A stretch of 64,000 bases of DNA from Catenulispora sp. GP43 (GTDB lineage: Bacteria > Actinomycetota > Actinomycetes > Streptomycetales > Catenulisporaceae). Where the stretch lies: assembly GCF_041260665.1 (NCBI RefSeq), contig NZ_JBGCCT010000010.1, positions 124,001 to 188,000 on the forward strand, written 5' to 3'. Positions 17,677-26,503 of this stretch are shown here, piece by piece (position 1 is the first letter of the stretch; every line of letters starts with the position of its first letter). The translations under genes were made by a program, and so were the position numbers. The notes under the pieces are model-generated. The model was not told the DNA's origin. It searched no databases and saw only the letters and a list, made by a program, of their open reading frames with translations.

Positions 17677-18099
17677 ATGGCAACCGAGAGAATCATGTCG
17701 CCCGCTCAGCCGTCGACGGCCGAGCTCATGAACGACGCCGCAGCGCAAATCTCGCGGTTGGTGCACGACGAGATCACGCTCGCCAGGCTGGAGATGCAGA
17801 CCAAGGTCAGGCAGATGGGCTTCGCCGCGGGGCTGATGGCCTCGGCGATGCTCTTGGCCCGGATCGGACTGCTCCTGGCCTGGGCACTGGTGGTCGTGGC
17901 ACTGGCCAACGTCTGGCCGCTGTGGCTGGCTGTCGCGGTGCCGATGGCCGGAGCCTTCGTTCTGGCCGGCGGGGCGGCTCTGCTGGGCAGGCGACGGCTG
18001 GCCACGGCGACGCCGCCGGTACCGACCGAGGCGTCCGAGTCGGTGCGGACGGATCTGCGCCTGGCCCAGGACGCTGTCCACGAGGGGCGTAAGTCATGA
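17677..18099 (+). CDS. Putative Actinobacterial Holin-X family membrane protein (Phage_holin_3_6)
   Basis: A 140-residue protein. After an N-terminal amphipathic helix (ELMNDAAAQISRLVHDEITL) it has two strong membrane segments around residues 55-80 and 85-110 (LLLAWALVVVALANVWPL; WLAVAVPMAGAFVLAGGAAL). The family name is historical; phage lysis function is not implied. ATG 17677 follows GGAAGGAGAG. It heads a four-gene, 4-bp-overlap operon of small stress-type proteins. Confidence 0.85.
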   Translation: MATERIMSPAQPSTAELMNDAAAQISRLVHDEITLARLEMQTKVRQMGFAAGLMASAMLLARIGLLLAWALVVVALANVWPLWLAVAVPMAGAFVLAGGAALLGRRRLATATPPVPTEASESVRTDLRLAQDAVHEGRKS

Positions 18100-18431
18100 C
18101 TTCACAGCCTGAGCCGGCCCATGCGGCCGAGCTGAAAACCGACATCGCCGCCACGCGAGCCGACCTCGCCCAGACGTTGGCAGCCCTCACGGCCAAGGCA
18201 CAGGTCAAGGCCCGAGCCGGGGACGCGGCCAAGAACGCTCTCAGCCGCACGAAAGGCGAACTCGTGTCGATACCCGGCCGAGTCTTGGGCGGGGTGGACA
18301 ACCTGTTCCGCCGCACACGTTCCATGACCACGTCCACGCAGCGTCGGCTGTCCGCGGGAGCCGTGCTCGCCGCCGGACTGACCGCACTTCTGGCAGTTCA
18401 CCAGGCGGGAAACAAGCGAGGCCGTCGATGA
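18096..18431 (+). CDS. DUF3618 domain protein
   Basis: A 111-residue protein with the DUF3618 core (ELKTDIAATRADLAQTLAAL) near residue 12, a linker and one C-terminal membrane segment (LSAGAVLAAGLTALLAVHQ). The ATG overlaps the previous stop by 4 bp. In Actinomycetota this family is usually found after the holin-X protein and before DUF4235, exactly as here. Function unknown; probably a membrane-associated helical protein. Confidence 0.88.
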   Translation: MTSQPEPAHAAELKTDIAATRADLAQTLAALTAKAQVKARAGDAAKNALSRTKGELVSIPGRVLGGVDNLFRRTRSMTTSTQRRLSAGAVLAAGLTALLAVHQAGNKRGRR

Positions 18432-18715
18432 AGCCGCTCACCGCGAAGATCGTCTACAAGCCGGCGGGCTTCGGCTTGAGCCTGGCTGCAGGCGCGGTGG
18501 CGAGTCTCGTGACGCGGCGACTCTGGCTGGTGCTCACCGACCGGGACTCCCTGCCTGACGCCGACGACACAAGCGCCTCGTGGCCGGAACTGCTGGTCGG
18601 CGCCGGCCTGGAAGCCGCCGTGTTCGCCGTGGCCAAGACGACCGCCCAGCGGTTGGAAGCCACGGGCATTCGTCGGGCCGTGTCATCTCCCAGTATTAGA
18701 AGGAGGACATCATGA
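18428..18715 (+). CDS. DUF4235 domain protein
   Basis: A 95-residue protein with the DUF4235 outline: AKIVYKPAGFGLSLAAGAVA membrane-like N-terminus, a linker with SWPELLVGAGLEAAVFAVAK near residue 50, and a basic tail. Predicted two membrane helices. It overlaps its neighbours on both sides by 4 bp. Function unknown. Confidence 0.88.
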   Translation: MKPLTAKIVYKPAGFGLSLAAGAVASLVTRRLWLVLTDRDSLPDADDTSASWPELLVGAGLEAAVFAVAKTTAQRLEATGIRRAVSSPSIRRRTS

Positions 18716-18978
18716 AGCGAAAACTGACCTTCGCCACCGGTATGGCCGTGGGCTATGTCGCCGGTACGCATGCCGGTCGCCAAAGGTACGAACAGATGAA
18801 ACAAAAGGCCCACGAGCTGAGCCGACAGCCGACCGTGGTCGACGCACGCGAAAACCTACGCGATCACGCCAGTACCGCGACGAAGACGGTCGCCGCCAAG
18901 GTCACGGAAGTGGCGTCAGAACTGACTCACAAACTACATGCCTCGGGCGACGGGGAGAGCGGGCCGCTGCCCAGGTAG
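18712..18978 (+). CDS. YtxH-like small membrane protein
   Basis: An 88-residue protein. It starts with MKRKLTFATGMAVGYVAGTH, a GYxxG membrane helix found in YtxH-like proteins, followed by a long amphipathic helix (RQRYEQMKQKAHELSRQP). AGAAGGAGG lies 6 bp before the ATG, the strongest ribosome site in this operon, so its yield is likely higher than its neighbours'. Function unknown. Confidence 0.82.
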   Translation: MKRKLTFATGMAVGYVAGTHAGRQRYEQMKQKAHELSRQPTVVDARENLRDHASTATKTVAAKVTEVASELTHKLHASGDGESGPLPR

Positions 18979-19060
18979 CCGATTCCCGCTTGCACAGGCG
19001 ATCTGTCGATGCTCGCGCCCGGCAGCGTAGCGCATCGCACCGGTCGAGTGACGGCGCCCT

Positions 19061-19729
19061 TTACCGTGCCAGGACTCGTGCCCGGCGCCGGAAGAACGGT
19101 CCCGACACCGACCGTGCGAGCCACGCGCCGAGAATCCCCTGCAGGGCGGCGACCAGCAGGGTCAGGATGATGACGACCCACCCTGTGGGCGGGAGTCCGG
19201 CGAGCGCCGACGCGACCCGGGCCGTGGCGACCACCGGCTGGCCGGCGATCGCCCGCCATACGAGAGGCACCGTCCAGCCGAGCGATCCCGCTGCAGCCGC
19301 GCACCACACGCCGGTTCGGGGTCGCACGCCGCGGAACGAGCCCAGGGCCCCGAAAGCGATGCCGGTGAAGAAGGGCACGAACCACCACTGCGCCGCCGTG
19401 CCCAGTGCCACGAGAAGCGCCGCCGCGCCGGTGGTGGCCCACCTCACCCGCGCGGGAAGCTGCACGGACGACTGCCCTCCGGACTCGGCGGCCGGCTGGG
19501 CGGCAGGCCGCGCGCCGGGCTGAGCAGCGAGCTGCGCTACGGGCTCAGTAGCCGGCTGCGCGGGCCACCCTTCGGGCTCGGCGGCGGGCTGAGCAGCCAG
19601 CTGGCCGGCGAGCCGCGCGGCAGCCTGGCCGCCGCCGCCCTCCCCCGCCGACACCAACCCCGCGTCACTCGCGTCACCCGCGTCACCCGCGGCCAAGCCG
19701 GTCTCCGTCCGTACCTCCATATCGCTCAC
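19061..19729 (-). CDS. Membrane protein with low-complexity Ala/Gln/Pro-rich N-terminus
   Basis: A 222-residue protein. The first 90 residues are a low-complexity Ala/Gln/Pro/Glu stretch made of near-repeats such as QLAAQP and QPAAEP. Then four hydrophobic helices follow (ATTGAAALLVALGTAAQWWF, TGIAFGALGSFRG, a third around GVWCAAAAGSLGW, and WVVIILTLLVAALQGILGA), ending in a basic tail. The GTG at 19729 has GGGAGGG upstream and lies 4 bp after the penicillin-acylase stop, so it is the last gene of the NRPS transcript. I do not recognise a function; it could help the acylase in the membrane. Confidence 0.7.
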   Translation of the reverse strand: MSDMEVRTETGLAAGDAGDASDAGLVSAGEGGGGQAAARLAGQLAAQPAAEPEGWPAQPATEPVAQLAAQPGARPAAQPAAESGGQSSVQLPARVRWATTGAAALLVALGTAAQWWFVPFFTGIAFGALGSFRGVRPRTGVWCAAAAGSLGWTVPLVWRAIAGQPVVATARVASALAGLPPTGWVVIILTLLVAALQGILGAWLARSVSGPFFRRRARVLAR

Positions 19730-19733
19730 CGCT

Positions 19734-22331
19734 TCACCCTCCCGCTCGCAGCGTCCACACCACGCCGCTGCGCGGTGCCGGGTCGTCCGGCCAGGGCATC
19801 GGGCGCAGGCGTCCGTTCCACCAGTCCGAGACGAGGTTCTGATACCAGGGCGACAGGGGGTTCTCGCTCTGGCCGCCGGGATAGATCGCGGCGGCTGTGG
19901 CCTGCTGGGGGCCCGTCCAGTCCACGACCATGCGCCAGCTGGGCCCGAAGGCCGAGTTCATGCCGCCGTCGGCGGCGTCCACCGTCCAGCCGTCGCCGCC
20001 GGCCGGGAACGGGCCGTAGCCCAGGCCCGGCGCCTTGCTCAGGGCCGGGATCTCGCGGGTGTGCAGCCGGCCCCAGGTCCAGGTCTTCGGGTCGCCGCCG
20101 AGCTGCTTGCGCAGGTCGGTGACCGCCTGGGCGAAGGCCGTGCGCATGACGGTGGTCGCGGTGCCGGTGCGGCCCGGCGGACTGAAGGCCGGGTTGTCTT
20201 GGTCGCCGAGGGTCCAGGCCTGCAGGTCCTCCATGAGGCTGGGCACGTCGGTGCCGACCTCGGGGGCGCCGTCGTCGCCGGTCGGCACCTTCTTCGCGTC
20301 CCACCAGGGCTGGAAGACCGCTGACAGGTAGTCCTTCCAGAACGTGGACCACACGCTGGCGCCCACCGACGGCGTCGTCATCTGGTGGTCCCACGACGTC
20401 AGCGCCTGGAATGCCTGGCGCTGGCGCGCGTCCAGGGGTGCGTCCTTCAGCGCGGCGGCGAGCTTCGGCACGATCAGCGTCGAGAGGTAGTCGGTGACGT
20501 CGGTCTGCTGGGCGGTGAAGTCAGCGGCTGTCAGGTTGCTGCGACCGTCGAGGTTGCTGTGGATCTGCGCGGTCCGGTAGCCGTAGTCGAAGTAGAAGCT
20601 GGTGCCGATGTAGTACGGATAGTCCGCGGACACCGGTCTTTGGTTGGTGCTCACCACGACATGGTCCGGCGGGTCGTAGACCTGCGGCTGGGCGTCGTAC
20701 GGAATCGCGCCCGCGACGTCGTCCTCGCCGGTCCCGGGCAGCGGCAGCCACGGCTGGCCGGTCTTGACGAGCGGGAAGTAGCCCGCCGCGACGATGCCGA
20801 TGTCGCCCTGGCCGTCGGCGTAGGCGAAGTTGAGCGTCGGCGCGTGCCACCCGCGCAGCGCCTCATGGAACTGGTTCCAGCTCTGCGCCTTGTCGACGGC
20901 GAGCATCGCCGCGAGCGACTGCGAAGGGTAGTCGCCCGTCCAGTTCACCGAGATGGTCTGGCCGTTGTCGTGGGAGAGCACCGGTCCGTGCACAGTCAGG
21001 TCCACGTCCAGCGAGACCGTGGACGCCCCGCGCACCGGGATCGTGTAGTGCACCCGCTGCATATCCCGCCACGCCCCCTGCCAGAAGTACTGGCCGGGAT
21101 GGTCGGGGCTGGTCTTCTCGGAATAGAAGTACGTGGACTGGTTCTGCACGGCGGTCATCGACCACGAGATCGCCGCGTTGCGGCCGATGACGACGCCGGG
21201 CAGCCCGACCAGGCTCGCGCCGGACACCGTCATCGACGGCGCCGACAAGGCCACCTGGAACCAGTACGAGGGCAGGGACAGCTGCAGGTGCGGGTCGCCG
21301 GCGAGCATCGCACGGCCGTCGGCCACCTCCGGCCCGTTCGCCGCCCATGCGTTGCTGTCCGGGTAGCTGTGGATCTGGGAATCGTCTGACAGCCGCGCGT
21401 ACTGCGCCAGCAGTCCGTCGATCGAGGCGGCTGATGTGGAAGCGGGAGAAGCCGGAGAAGCGGGGGAACCAGCCGAACCAGATGAAGCAGACGTCGGCGT
21501 CGCCGCGGCATCGGCATCAGCCGGCAGCGGCGCGATCCCCAGGTTCTGATACGGGCCGGTGTCGTAGGGCCGCTGAGCGGTCGGCGACTGTACGGGGAAC
21601 CACGCCTTCGTCAGCTCCGGCCCCAGCGAGGAGTTGAGCTTGTCGAGCTTCAGCGGCAGCGTTGTGTAGCTGAGGACCTGTGTGAGCACCCCCTGAACCG
21701 CCAGGCTGTCCACCGGTGTCCAGTCCCTCGGGTGCACGCCGGTCAGGGCGAAGATCGTCGGCCAGTCGCCGTCCCGGCGGACCTCGGCAAGCCGGTCGTT
21801 CACCCCCTGCGAGAAGGCGGTCAGTGCCTTCCCCTGCTCGCTGTCCGGCGGCGTGGCGCTCCAGTTCGCCTGTGCGGTGCGCAGCAGTCCGGTCTGCAGC
21901 TCGAACGTGTCCGAGTCGACGGCCGGAGAGCCGGCGAGCTCGGCCAGCCGGCCCTCGGCCGTCCGGCGCTCCAGGTCCATCTGCGAGAGCCGGAAGCGGG
22001 CCTGCACATATCCCTCGACGAGGAACAGGTCCTCCTCGGAGCCGGCGTGCATCGTGGGCACGCCGGCGGTGTCGAAGGAAACGGTGGCCGCCGCGTGCAT
22101 CCCGTCGAGGCGGATCGTCTCCGTTTTGACCGGCCGGCCGTCAGCCGCGGAGTCCCACACGCCGGCGCCCGGATCCAGCGCCGAACCGAGCGGCGGGATC
22201 GCCCCGGCGCCGGCGGCCAGCAGTCCCATCATCGCCACCGAGACCACGATCGACAGCACGATGTTCGCCCGTCTGCGGAACGGGCCGGATCGGATGAGCC
22301 GAGAAGCATTGAGTCTGGCGATGCGGATCAC
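19734..22331 (-). CDS. Penicillin acylase family Ntn hydrolase, membrane-anchored
   Basis: An 865-residue precursor of the penicillin acylase (S45) family, which cut amide-linked acyl chains and mature by autocatalytic cleavage. A signal-anchor follows basic residues (RRRANIVLSIVVSVAMMGLL, about 22-42). The alpha part has VPTMHAGSEEDLFLVEGYVQ. The nucleophile motif is SNAWAANG, Ser326, followed by AGDPHLQLSLPSYWF typical of the beta subunit. Before it is a Ser/Ala/Pro-rich linker (about 280-305), the spacer. The GTG 22331 has GGGGAG upstream; in-frame extension to 23111 is a shadow of the hydrolase gene. In the PvdQ/pyoverdine precedent such enzymes remove the lipid from a lipopeptide in the periplasm. 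Confidence 0.87.
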   Translation of the reverse strand: MIRIARLNASRLIRSGPFRRRANIVLSIVVSVAMMGLLAAGAGAIPPLGSALDPGAGVWDSAADGRPVKTETIRLDGMHAAATVSFDTAGVPTMHAGSEEDLFLVEGYVQARFRLSQMDLERRTAEGRLAELAGSPAVDSDTFELQTGLLRTAQANWSATPPDSEQGKALTAFSQGVNDRLAEVRRDGDWPTIFALTGVHPRDWTPVDSLAVQGVLTQVLSYTTLPLKLDKLNSSLGPELTKAWFPVQSPTAQRPYDTGPYQNLGIAPLPADADAAATPTSASSGSAGSPASPASPASTSAASIDGLLAQYARLSDDSQIHSYPDSNAWAANGPEVADGRAMLAGDPHLQLSLPSYWFQVALSAPSMTVSGASLVGLPGVVIGRNAAISWSMTAVQNQSTYFYSEKTSPDHPGQYFWQGAWRDMQRVHYTIPVRGASTVSLDVDLTVHGPVLSHDNGQTISVNWTGDYPSQSLAAMLAVDKAQSWNQFHEALRGWHAPTLNFAYADGQGDIGIVAAGYFPLVKTGQPWLPLPGTGEDDVAGAIPYDAQPQVYDPPDHVVVSTNQRPVSADYPYYIGTSFYFDYGYRTAQIHSNLDGRSNLTAADFTAQQTDVTDYLSTLIVPKLAAALKDAPLDARQRQAFQALTSWDHQMTTPSVGASVWSTFWKDYLSAVFQPWWDAKKVPTGDDGAPEVGTDVPSLMEDLQAWTLGDQDNPAFSPPGRTGTATTVMRTAFAQAVTDLRKQLGGDPKTWTWGRLHTREIPALSKAPGLGYGPFPAGGDGWTVDAADGGMNSAFGPSWRMVVDWTGPQQATAAAIYPGGQSENPLSPWYQNLVSDWWNGRLRPMPWPDDPAPRSGVVWTLRAGG

Positions 22332-22384
22332 GGTGACTCCCCGTCGGGGTTGGGATTGGGAACGCCGGCCCGCGAGCGGCGGCG

Positions 22385-23236
22385 TCAGCCGTTGTCTGGC
22401 GCCTTGCTCGCGGTCACGGTGCGGGCCCAGGACCGGAATTCGTCCTCGAACAGCGCGGGATGTTCCATCGGCAGCATGTGCGCGGCGTCCGGGACGCGCA
22501 GCAGCGTGGCCTGCTCGCAGGCGGTGTCGATCGCGGCGGCCATCGCCTGCATGCCGGTGGTGTCGGCGTCGCCCACCAGGACCCGGATCGGGCCGCGCAG
22601 CTCGGCCAGCCGGCCGGCGGCCGGAACGACGTCCAGGAACTTGGGGGTGTCCTCCTGCTGCGTGTAGTTGAGCCGCAACATCTCGGTCACCTCGGCGTAG
22701 AGCGCCTCGCGGCTGTCGGACGGGCCGCGGGTCGGTCCGTCGACGAACAGCCGCAGCTCGCCGGCGATGATCTCCTCGACGGACCACGCGTCCTCGGCGG
22801 CCTCCACGGTCTCCATCAGCGGCCGCTCGTGGTCGGCGACCGGAGCGTCGAACCCTGAGATGTCCGGAGCCGCCAGGAACAGGCCGTCGACGCGTTCCGG
22901 GTGCGCCAGGGCGAAGTCGATCGCGATCCGGCCGCCTCGGGAGGCCGCCAGAAGGACGGCGGATTCGAGCCCGTGGCCGTCGAGCACGTCGGCCAGGTCC
23001 GCGGTGTCGGAGAACACGCCGTCGAGCGTCGTCGTCGACCGTCCGCAGCACCGGCAGTCGTAGGCGATACAGAAGACTTCGTCGCCGACCGCGCGCATCA
23101 GCGGGTACCACATCTGTGCGTGGCCGAGGCCGGAGTGGATCATGACGACCGCGGGCTTCGTCCGTTCCCCGCAGTTCGCCGTGAACAGTGTCCCGCCCGG
23201 AACCTCGATGGCACGTGTCTCAATGTTTCTCATCAT
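22385..23236 (-). CDS. Alpha/beta-fold hydrolase
   Basis: A 283-residue alpha/beta hydrolase. The oxyanion region is VVMIHSGLGHAQMWYPLM, the nucleophile elbow is LLAASRGGRIA (Ser near residue 95), an Asp is in VLVGDADTTG and the His is in VPDAAHMLPMEHP. ATG 23236 starts just after the thioesterase stop; two adjacent ATGs make the exact start ambiguous. It could act as an accessory thioesterase or peptidase for product release, because the NRPS lacks a TE domain. Similar proteins also act as epoxide or ester hydrolases. Confidence 0.8.
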   Translation of the reverse strand: MMRNIETRAIEVPGGTLFTANCGERTKPAVVMIHSGLGHAQMWYPLMRAVGDEVFCIAYDCRCCGRSTTTLDGVFSDTADLADVLDGHGLESAVLLAASRGGRIAIDFALAHPERVDGLFLAAPDISGFDAPVADHERPLMETVEAAEDAWSVEEIIAGELRLFVDGPTRGPSDSREALYAEVTEMLRLNYTQQEDTPKFLDVVPAAGRLAELRGPIRVLVGDADTTGMQAMAAAIDTACEQATLLRVPDAAHMLPMEHPALFEDEFRSWARTVTASKAPDNG

Positions 23237-23240
23237 CCTG

Positions 23241-24026
23241 CTACTCTCGCCTACTCGCGGCGCCGGGAAACAGCCCACCCGCGCCGACGGCGGCCGGCAC
23301 GTCCGCACCTGCCGTCAACGACCGCACATGACATGCACCGACGTAGTCGGCGAGTTCCTGAGCGCAGCTCAACAAATACATGTGTCCGCCCTCCCACGTC
23401 CGGGTCCGGCAGCCGGTCCGCGACTGCTCCGCCCAGGCGGCGAGACCGTCGAAGGGCACTTCGACGTCATCGGTCCCGCCCAGGGCGTGGATCCGGGCCG
23501 ACAACCGGGGGCCGTCGCGATAGCGGTATTCCGTCGCCATCGTGTAGTCGGCGCGCAGCCCCGGCATCAGGAGTTCCAGCAAGTCGGGCTGGGAGAACAC
23601 CGCCGGCGGCGCCACGCCGTGCCGGCGCAGGTCGGCAAGGATCTCGGCGTCGGTCGGCGCCGGACGGCCGGCCGACAGCTGCGGCGCCGACATCCCCGAG
23701 ACCACCAGGCAGCGGACCGGAGTCCGGCGCTCTTGCAGCAGGCGGGCGAGTTCGAAGGCGACGAGCGCACCGAGGCTGTGGCCGAACAAGCCGGTCGGCA
23801 GCGCGCTGTCGGCGACGGCCTCGGCCAAAGCGGCGACCAGCACCCGCAGGTCCTCGATCGGCTCCTCCAGCATCCGGTGCTCGCGCGCCGGGTAGTCGGG
23901 GACCCACAGCTCCACGCCGGCGGGCAGCTCCCCGGCCCAGGCCTCGTAGACCGACCCGCCCCCGCCGGCGTAGGGCAGGCAGAGGAGTCGGCTGCTTCCG
24001 CCGCCGGCGTTGAGCCGTCTGAGCAT
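23241..24026 (-). CDS. Type II thioesterase
   Basis: A stand-alone thioesterase of about 261 residues that removes wrong acyl groups from carrier proteins. It has LLCLPYAGGGGSVYEAWAGE, the nucleophile GLFGHSLGALVAFELARL, and the His in WEGGHMYLLSCA. The first residues are uncertain: ATG 24026 follows GAGG, while GTG 24041 overlaps the MbtH region. It is in the normal place after MbtH. The same protein could release the finished peptide if the terminal C domain cannot. Confidence 0.9.
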   Translation of the reverse strand: MLRRLNAGGGSSRLLCLPYAGGGGSVYEAWAGELPAGVELWVPDYPAREHRMLEEPIEDLRVLVAALAEAVADSALPTGLFGHSLGALVAFELARLLQERRTPVRCLVVSGMSAPQLSAGRPAPTDAEILADLRRHGVAPPAVFSQPDLLELLMPGLRADYTMATEYRYRDGPRLSARIHALGGTDDVEVPFDGLAAWAEQSRTGCRTRTWEGGHMYLLSCAQELADYVGACHVRSLTAGADVPAAVGAGGLFPGAASRRE

Positions 24027-24041
24027 CGACACCTGCCTCAC

Positions 24042-24221
24042 TCAGCCTCGGACGCTGCGGGGCCGCATGTCGGTCCAGACCGTCGCGATGTGGTCCAGGC
24101 ACTCGTCTTTGGTCCCGACGTTCCCGTCCCGGTTCCAGCCGGCCGGCAGCTCGCGATCTTCGCGCCAGACGGAGTACTGCCCCTCGTCGTTGACGACGAC
24201 GGCGTATTGGGTCTCGGACAT
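24042..24221 (-). CDS. MbtH-like protein
   Basis: A 59-residue protein with the MbtH signature (SVWREDRELPAGW with its Trp residues; CLDHIATVWTDMRPRS near the end). MbtH proteins bind A domains and help them fold or adenylate. ATG 24221 has AAGGAAG upstream. Its presence agrees with the six synthetase modules of this cluster. Confidence 0.95.
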   Translation of the reverse strand: MSETQYAVVVNDEGQYSVWREDRELPAGWNRDGNVGTKDECLDHIATVWTDMRPRSVRG

Positions 24222-24237
24222 GTTCTGTCTCACTTCC

Positions 24238-25461
24238 TTATCGCAGAGCGGGAGCAGCGGCGAAGAGAATCGGACTGCGGACGGCGAAGACGACGCTGAC
24301 GACCAGACACGACACCCCGATGGCCGCGAGGGTCACCGAGCCGGACGTCGCTTCCAGGGCGACGCCCGCGAGGAACACGGACAACGGACGCAGGCCGAGC
24401 ATCGCGACCTGCGCGGCCGCGGCGACCCGGCCCAACAGCTCGCCGGGGACCAACTGGGCCCGCAGCGTGGTGTAGAGGGTCGCGGACAGGCCTTCCCCCA
24501 CACCGACCACCAGGGCGATACCGAAGGCCAGCGACATGCGCGCGGTGGCGCTCAGGACCAGCAGCCCCACGCTGGCCACCATCGTGCTGCCGACCATCAC
24601 CGTGCCGGGCGTCCGGCTCAGGCGCGGGGCCAGCACGGCGCCGATGATCGCGCCGAAGGCGTAGGTCGCGATGACGACCCCGATGATCCGCGGGGACCAG
24701 CCGAGGTCCTGCCGGACGAAGTAGGTGGCGCAGATGACGACCGGCGCCGTGAGGAAGGCGATCGCCGACCAGTAGATCAGGGTGGAGCGCAGCAGCCGCT
24801 GGGAGGCGATGTAGCGGAACCCGGCCCGCAGCTGCTCGGTCATCGGGGCCGGCTCCTGCTCGACCGGCGTCCGCAGCGGGTTGCGCAGCAGGGCCAGCGT
24901 GAGCGCCGACGCGGCGAAGCTCGCCGCGTCGACCCCCAGCGCCGCCGCGCCGCCGACCGCGGCGACCAGCACGCCGGCCACCGCCGGTCCGATCAGGTAG
25001 CCCAGGGCGTTCCCGACCCCCAGCAGCGAGTTCGCCTCGCCGATCCGGTCCCGTCCGACCAGAGAGGGCACGCAGGACAGGCACGCCCCCTCGAAGACCG
25101 CGTACAGGACGCCGACCGGAACCGTGATCGCGTACAGGACCGGCAGGACCGGGATGCCGAGCAGCGCCGCCAGCGGAGCCAGCCCGACCAGCAGCGTGCG
25201 CCCGACGTCCGACCACAGCATCATGCGCCGCCGGTCCAGCCGGTCCGCCCACGCGCCGGCGGGCAGCCCCAGCACGAGCGAGGGCAGCACCGACAGCATC
25301 GCGATGACGCCGACCTGCAGGCCCGAACCGGTCAGCGCCAGCACGAGCAGCGGCAGGGCGGTCTTGCTCAGGGCGTCCCCGAGCGCCGACACGCCCTGGC
25401 CGCCCGCGAACAGGACGAAGTCCCGGTCGCGCAGCAGGCTCGTGGTCTCAGGCCCAGTCAT
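24238..25461 (-). CDS. MFS transporter, probable product exporter
   Basis: A 407-residue major facilitator protein with about 12 hydrophobic segments. The motif-A-like loop is AGAWADRLDRRRMMLWSD between the second and third helices. It resembles the enterobactin-exporter EntS/MFS_3 group. The ATG 25461 is 14 bp inside the end of the cupin gene and has AAGGA upstream. Its position after the biosynthetic genes suggests export of the acylated or mature peptide. Confidence 0.88.
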   Translation of the reverse strand: MTGPETTSLLRDRDFVLFAGGQGVSALGDALSKTALPLLVLALTGSGLQVGVIAMLSVLPSLVLGLPAGAWADRLDRRRMMLWSDVGRTLLVGLAPLAALLGIPVLPVLYAITVPVGVLYAVFEGACLSCVPSLVGRDRIGEANSLLGVGNALGYLIGPAVAGVLVAAVGGAAALGVDAASFAASALTLALLRNPLRTPVEQEPAPMTEQLRAGFRYIASQRLLRSTLIYWSAIAFLTAPVVICATYFVRQDLGWSPRIIGVVIATYAFGAIIGAVLAPRLSRTPGTVMVGSTMVASVGLLVLSATARMSLAFGIALVVGVGEGLSATLYTTLRAQLVPGELLGRVAAAAQVAMLGLRPLSVFLAGVALEATSGSVTLAAIGVSCLVVSVVFAVRSPILFAAAPALR

Positions 25462-26503
25462 CCCAGTCCTTGGCCCCTGTGACATTGCGCAGGCCGCCCT
25501 GGGACTTGAAGTAGATCTGCGCGAGGTAGCGCTCGGGGATGCAGCGCAGCCAGCCCAAAGCGTTGTCGTCGTTGACGATCTGGTGGCTGTAGGAGATCGA
25601 CGCGTCCATCGCCTCGATGGCGTGCCAGTAACTGCTCGGCACGTAAAGCGTCTCGCCGGGATGCAGGATCGTCTCCTCCACGACGACGTCGCGGAAGAGC
25701 GGCTGCCGGTCGAGGTCGGGGCGCCGGTAGTCGACCTGCGCCATGCCGAACTGCCGGCGGAACGCCCGCGGGTACATGCGCGCGTCCTGGTCCGGCGACA
25801 CGAAGTAGCAGCGTTTGCGGCCCACGACCTGGTTGAGGTACGCCGCGGTCTGCATGCCGTCGCTGTGGAACGGGGTGACGGTCCCCTTGCCGCCGACGAA
25901 CATCACCGCCGCGACCCGCGAGGAGATCGCGCTGCGCGTGGCGGGCTTGCCGGCGCCGCGGTTGAGGAAGGTCTTGGCCAGGTAGAGCCCGAGCAGGCGC
26001 GCCGGGTTCACCGTGCCGGTGCGCCACTTCGCGCGGTAGCGGATGTCGGCCCAGTTCGGCGCCAGGTCCGGGAGCTCGTAGTCCTCGGCGAGCCCGGGGA
26101 AGTGCTCGATCATCCGGTGGACGGGGAAGGCCCGCAGGTAGTACGCCCGGCTCGGGTCCTCGTTGGCCTCGATGTCGTCCAACAGCGCCGACAGCTTCAT
26201 CGGGCGGAAGTTGCCGACATGGCCGAGGATCAGCTTGCCGTCCAGGTTCTGGATGTTCGCGTGGATGTCCAGGTCGCCGAAATGCTTGCGGAAGTAGTCG
26301 AAGCTCCAGCGCTCCATCGCCGGCCAGGTGTCCATCAGCCCGGTGATGACGGCGGGCCGGCGCTTGTCCACGTACTCGCGCTTGAACATCTCCGGCGAGG
26401 GGGCGTGCAGCCGGTCGACGGCGTCGGACCTGATGTCGGCGCCGGCGAACATCGTCCCGGTGGTCGCCACGTCGGGCCGTTGCGGATTGACGGTGGTCAT
26501 CAT
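25448..26503 (-). CDS. Cupin-like / JmjC-type Fe(II)-2-oxoglutarate oxygenase
   Basis: A 351-residue protein of the cupin_8/JmjC group. The first Fe ligands His and Asp are in VTPFHSDGMQTAAYLN near residue 214, and the distal His is in LYVPSSYWHAIEAMDAS near residue 295; RRPAVITGLMDTWPAMERW opens the domain. Such enzymes hydroxylate amino acid side chains or peptides. It overlaps the aminotransferase by 4 bp (ATGA). The substrate is likely an NRPS amino acid or the carrier-bound chain, because two oxygenases (this and 49076) flank the synthetases. Confidence 0.87.
   Translation of the reverse strand: MMTTVNPQRPDVATTGTMFAGADIRSDAVDRLHAPSPEMFKREYVDKRRPAVITGLMDTWPAMERWSFDYFRKHFGDLDIHANIQNLDGKLILGHVGNFRPMKLSALLDDIEANEDPSRAYYLRAFPVHRMIEHFPGLAEDYELPDLAPNWADIRYRAKWRTGTVNPARLLGLYLAKTFLNRGAGKPATRSAISSRVAAVMFVGGKGTVTPFHSDGMQTAAYLNQVVGRKRCYFVSPDQDARMYPRAFRRQFGMAQVDYRRPDLDRQPLFRDVVVEETILHPGETLYVPSSYWHAIEAMDASISYSHQIVNDDNALGWLRCIPERYLAQIYFKSQGGLRNVTGAKDWDDWA

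Noticed and set aside
22332-23111. Upstream extension of the penicillin acylase reading frame
   Set aside because: The added residues are the shadow of the alpha/beta hydrolase gene; a GTG with a ribosome site at 22331 and the membrane anchor give a better start.
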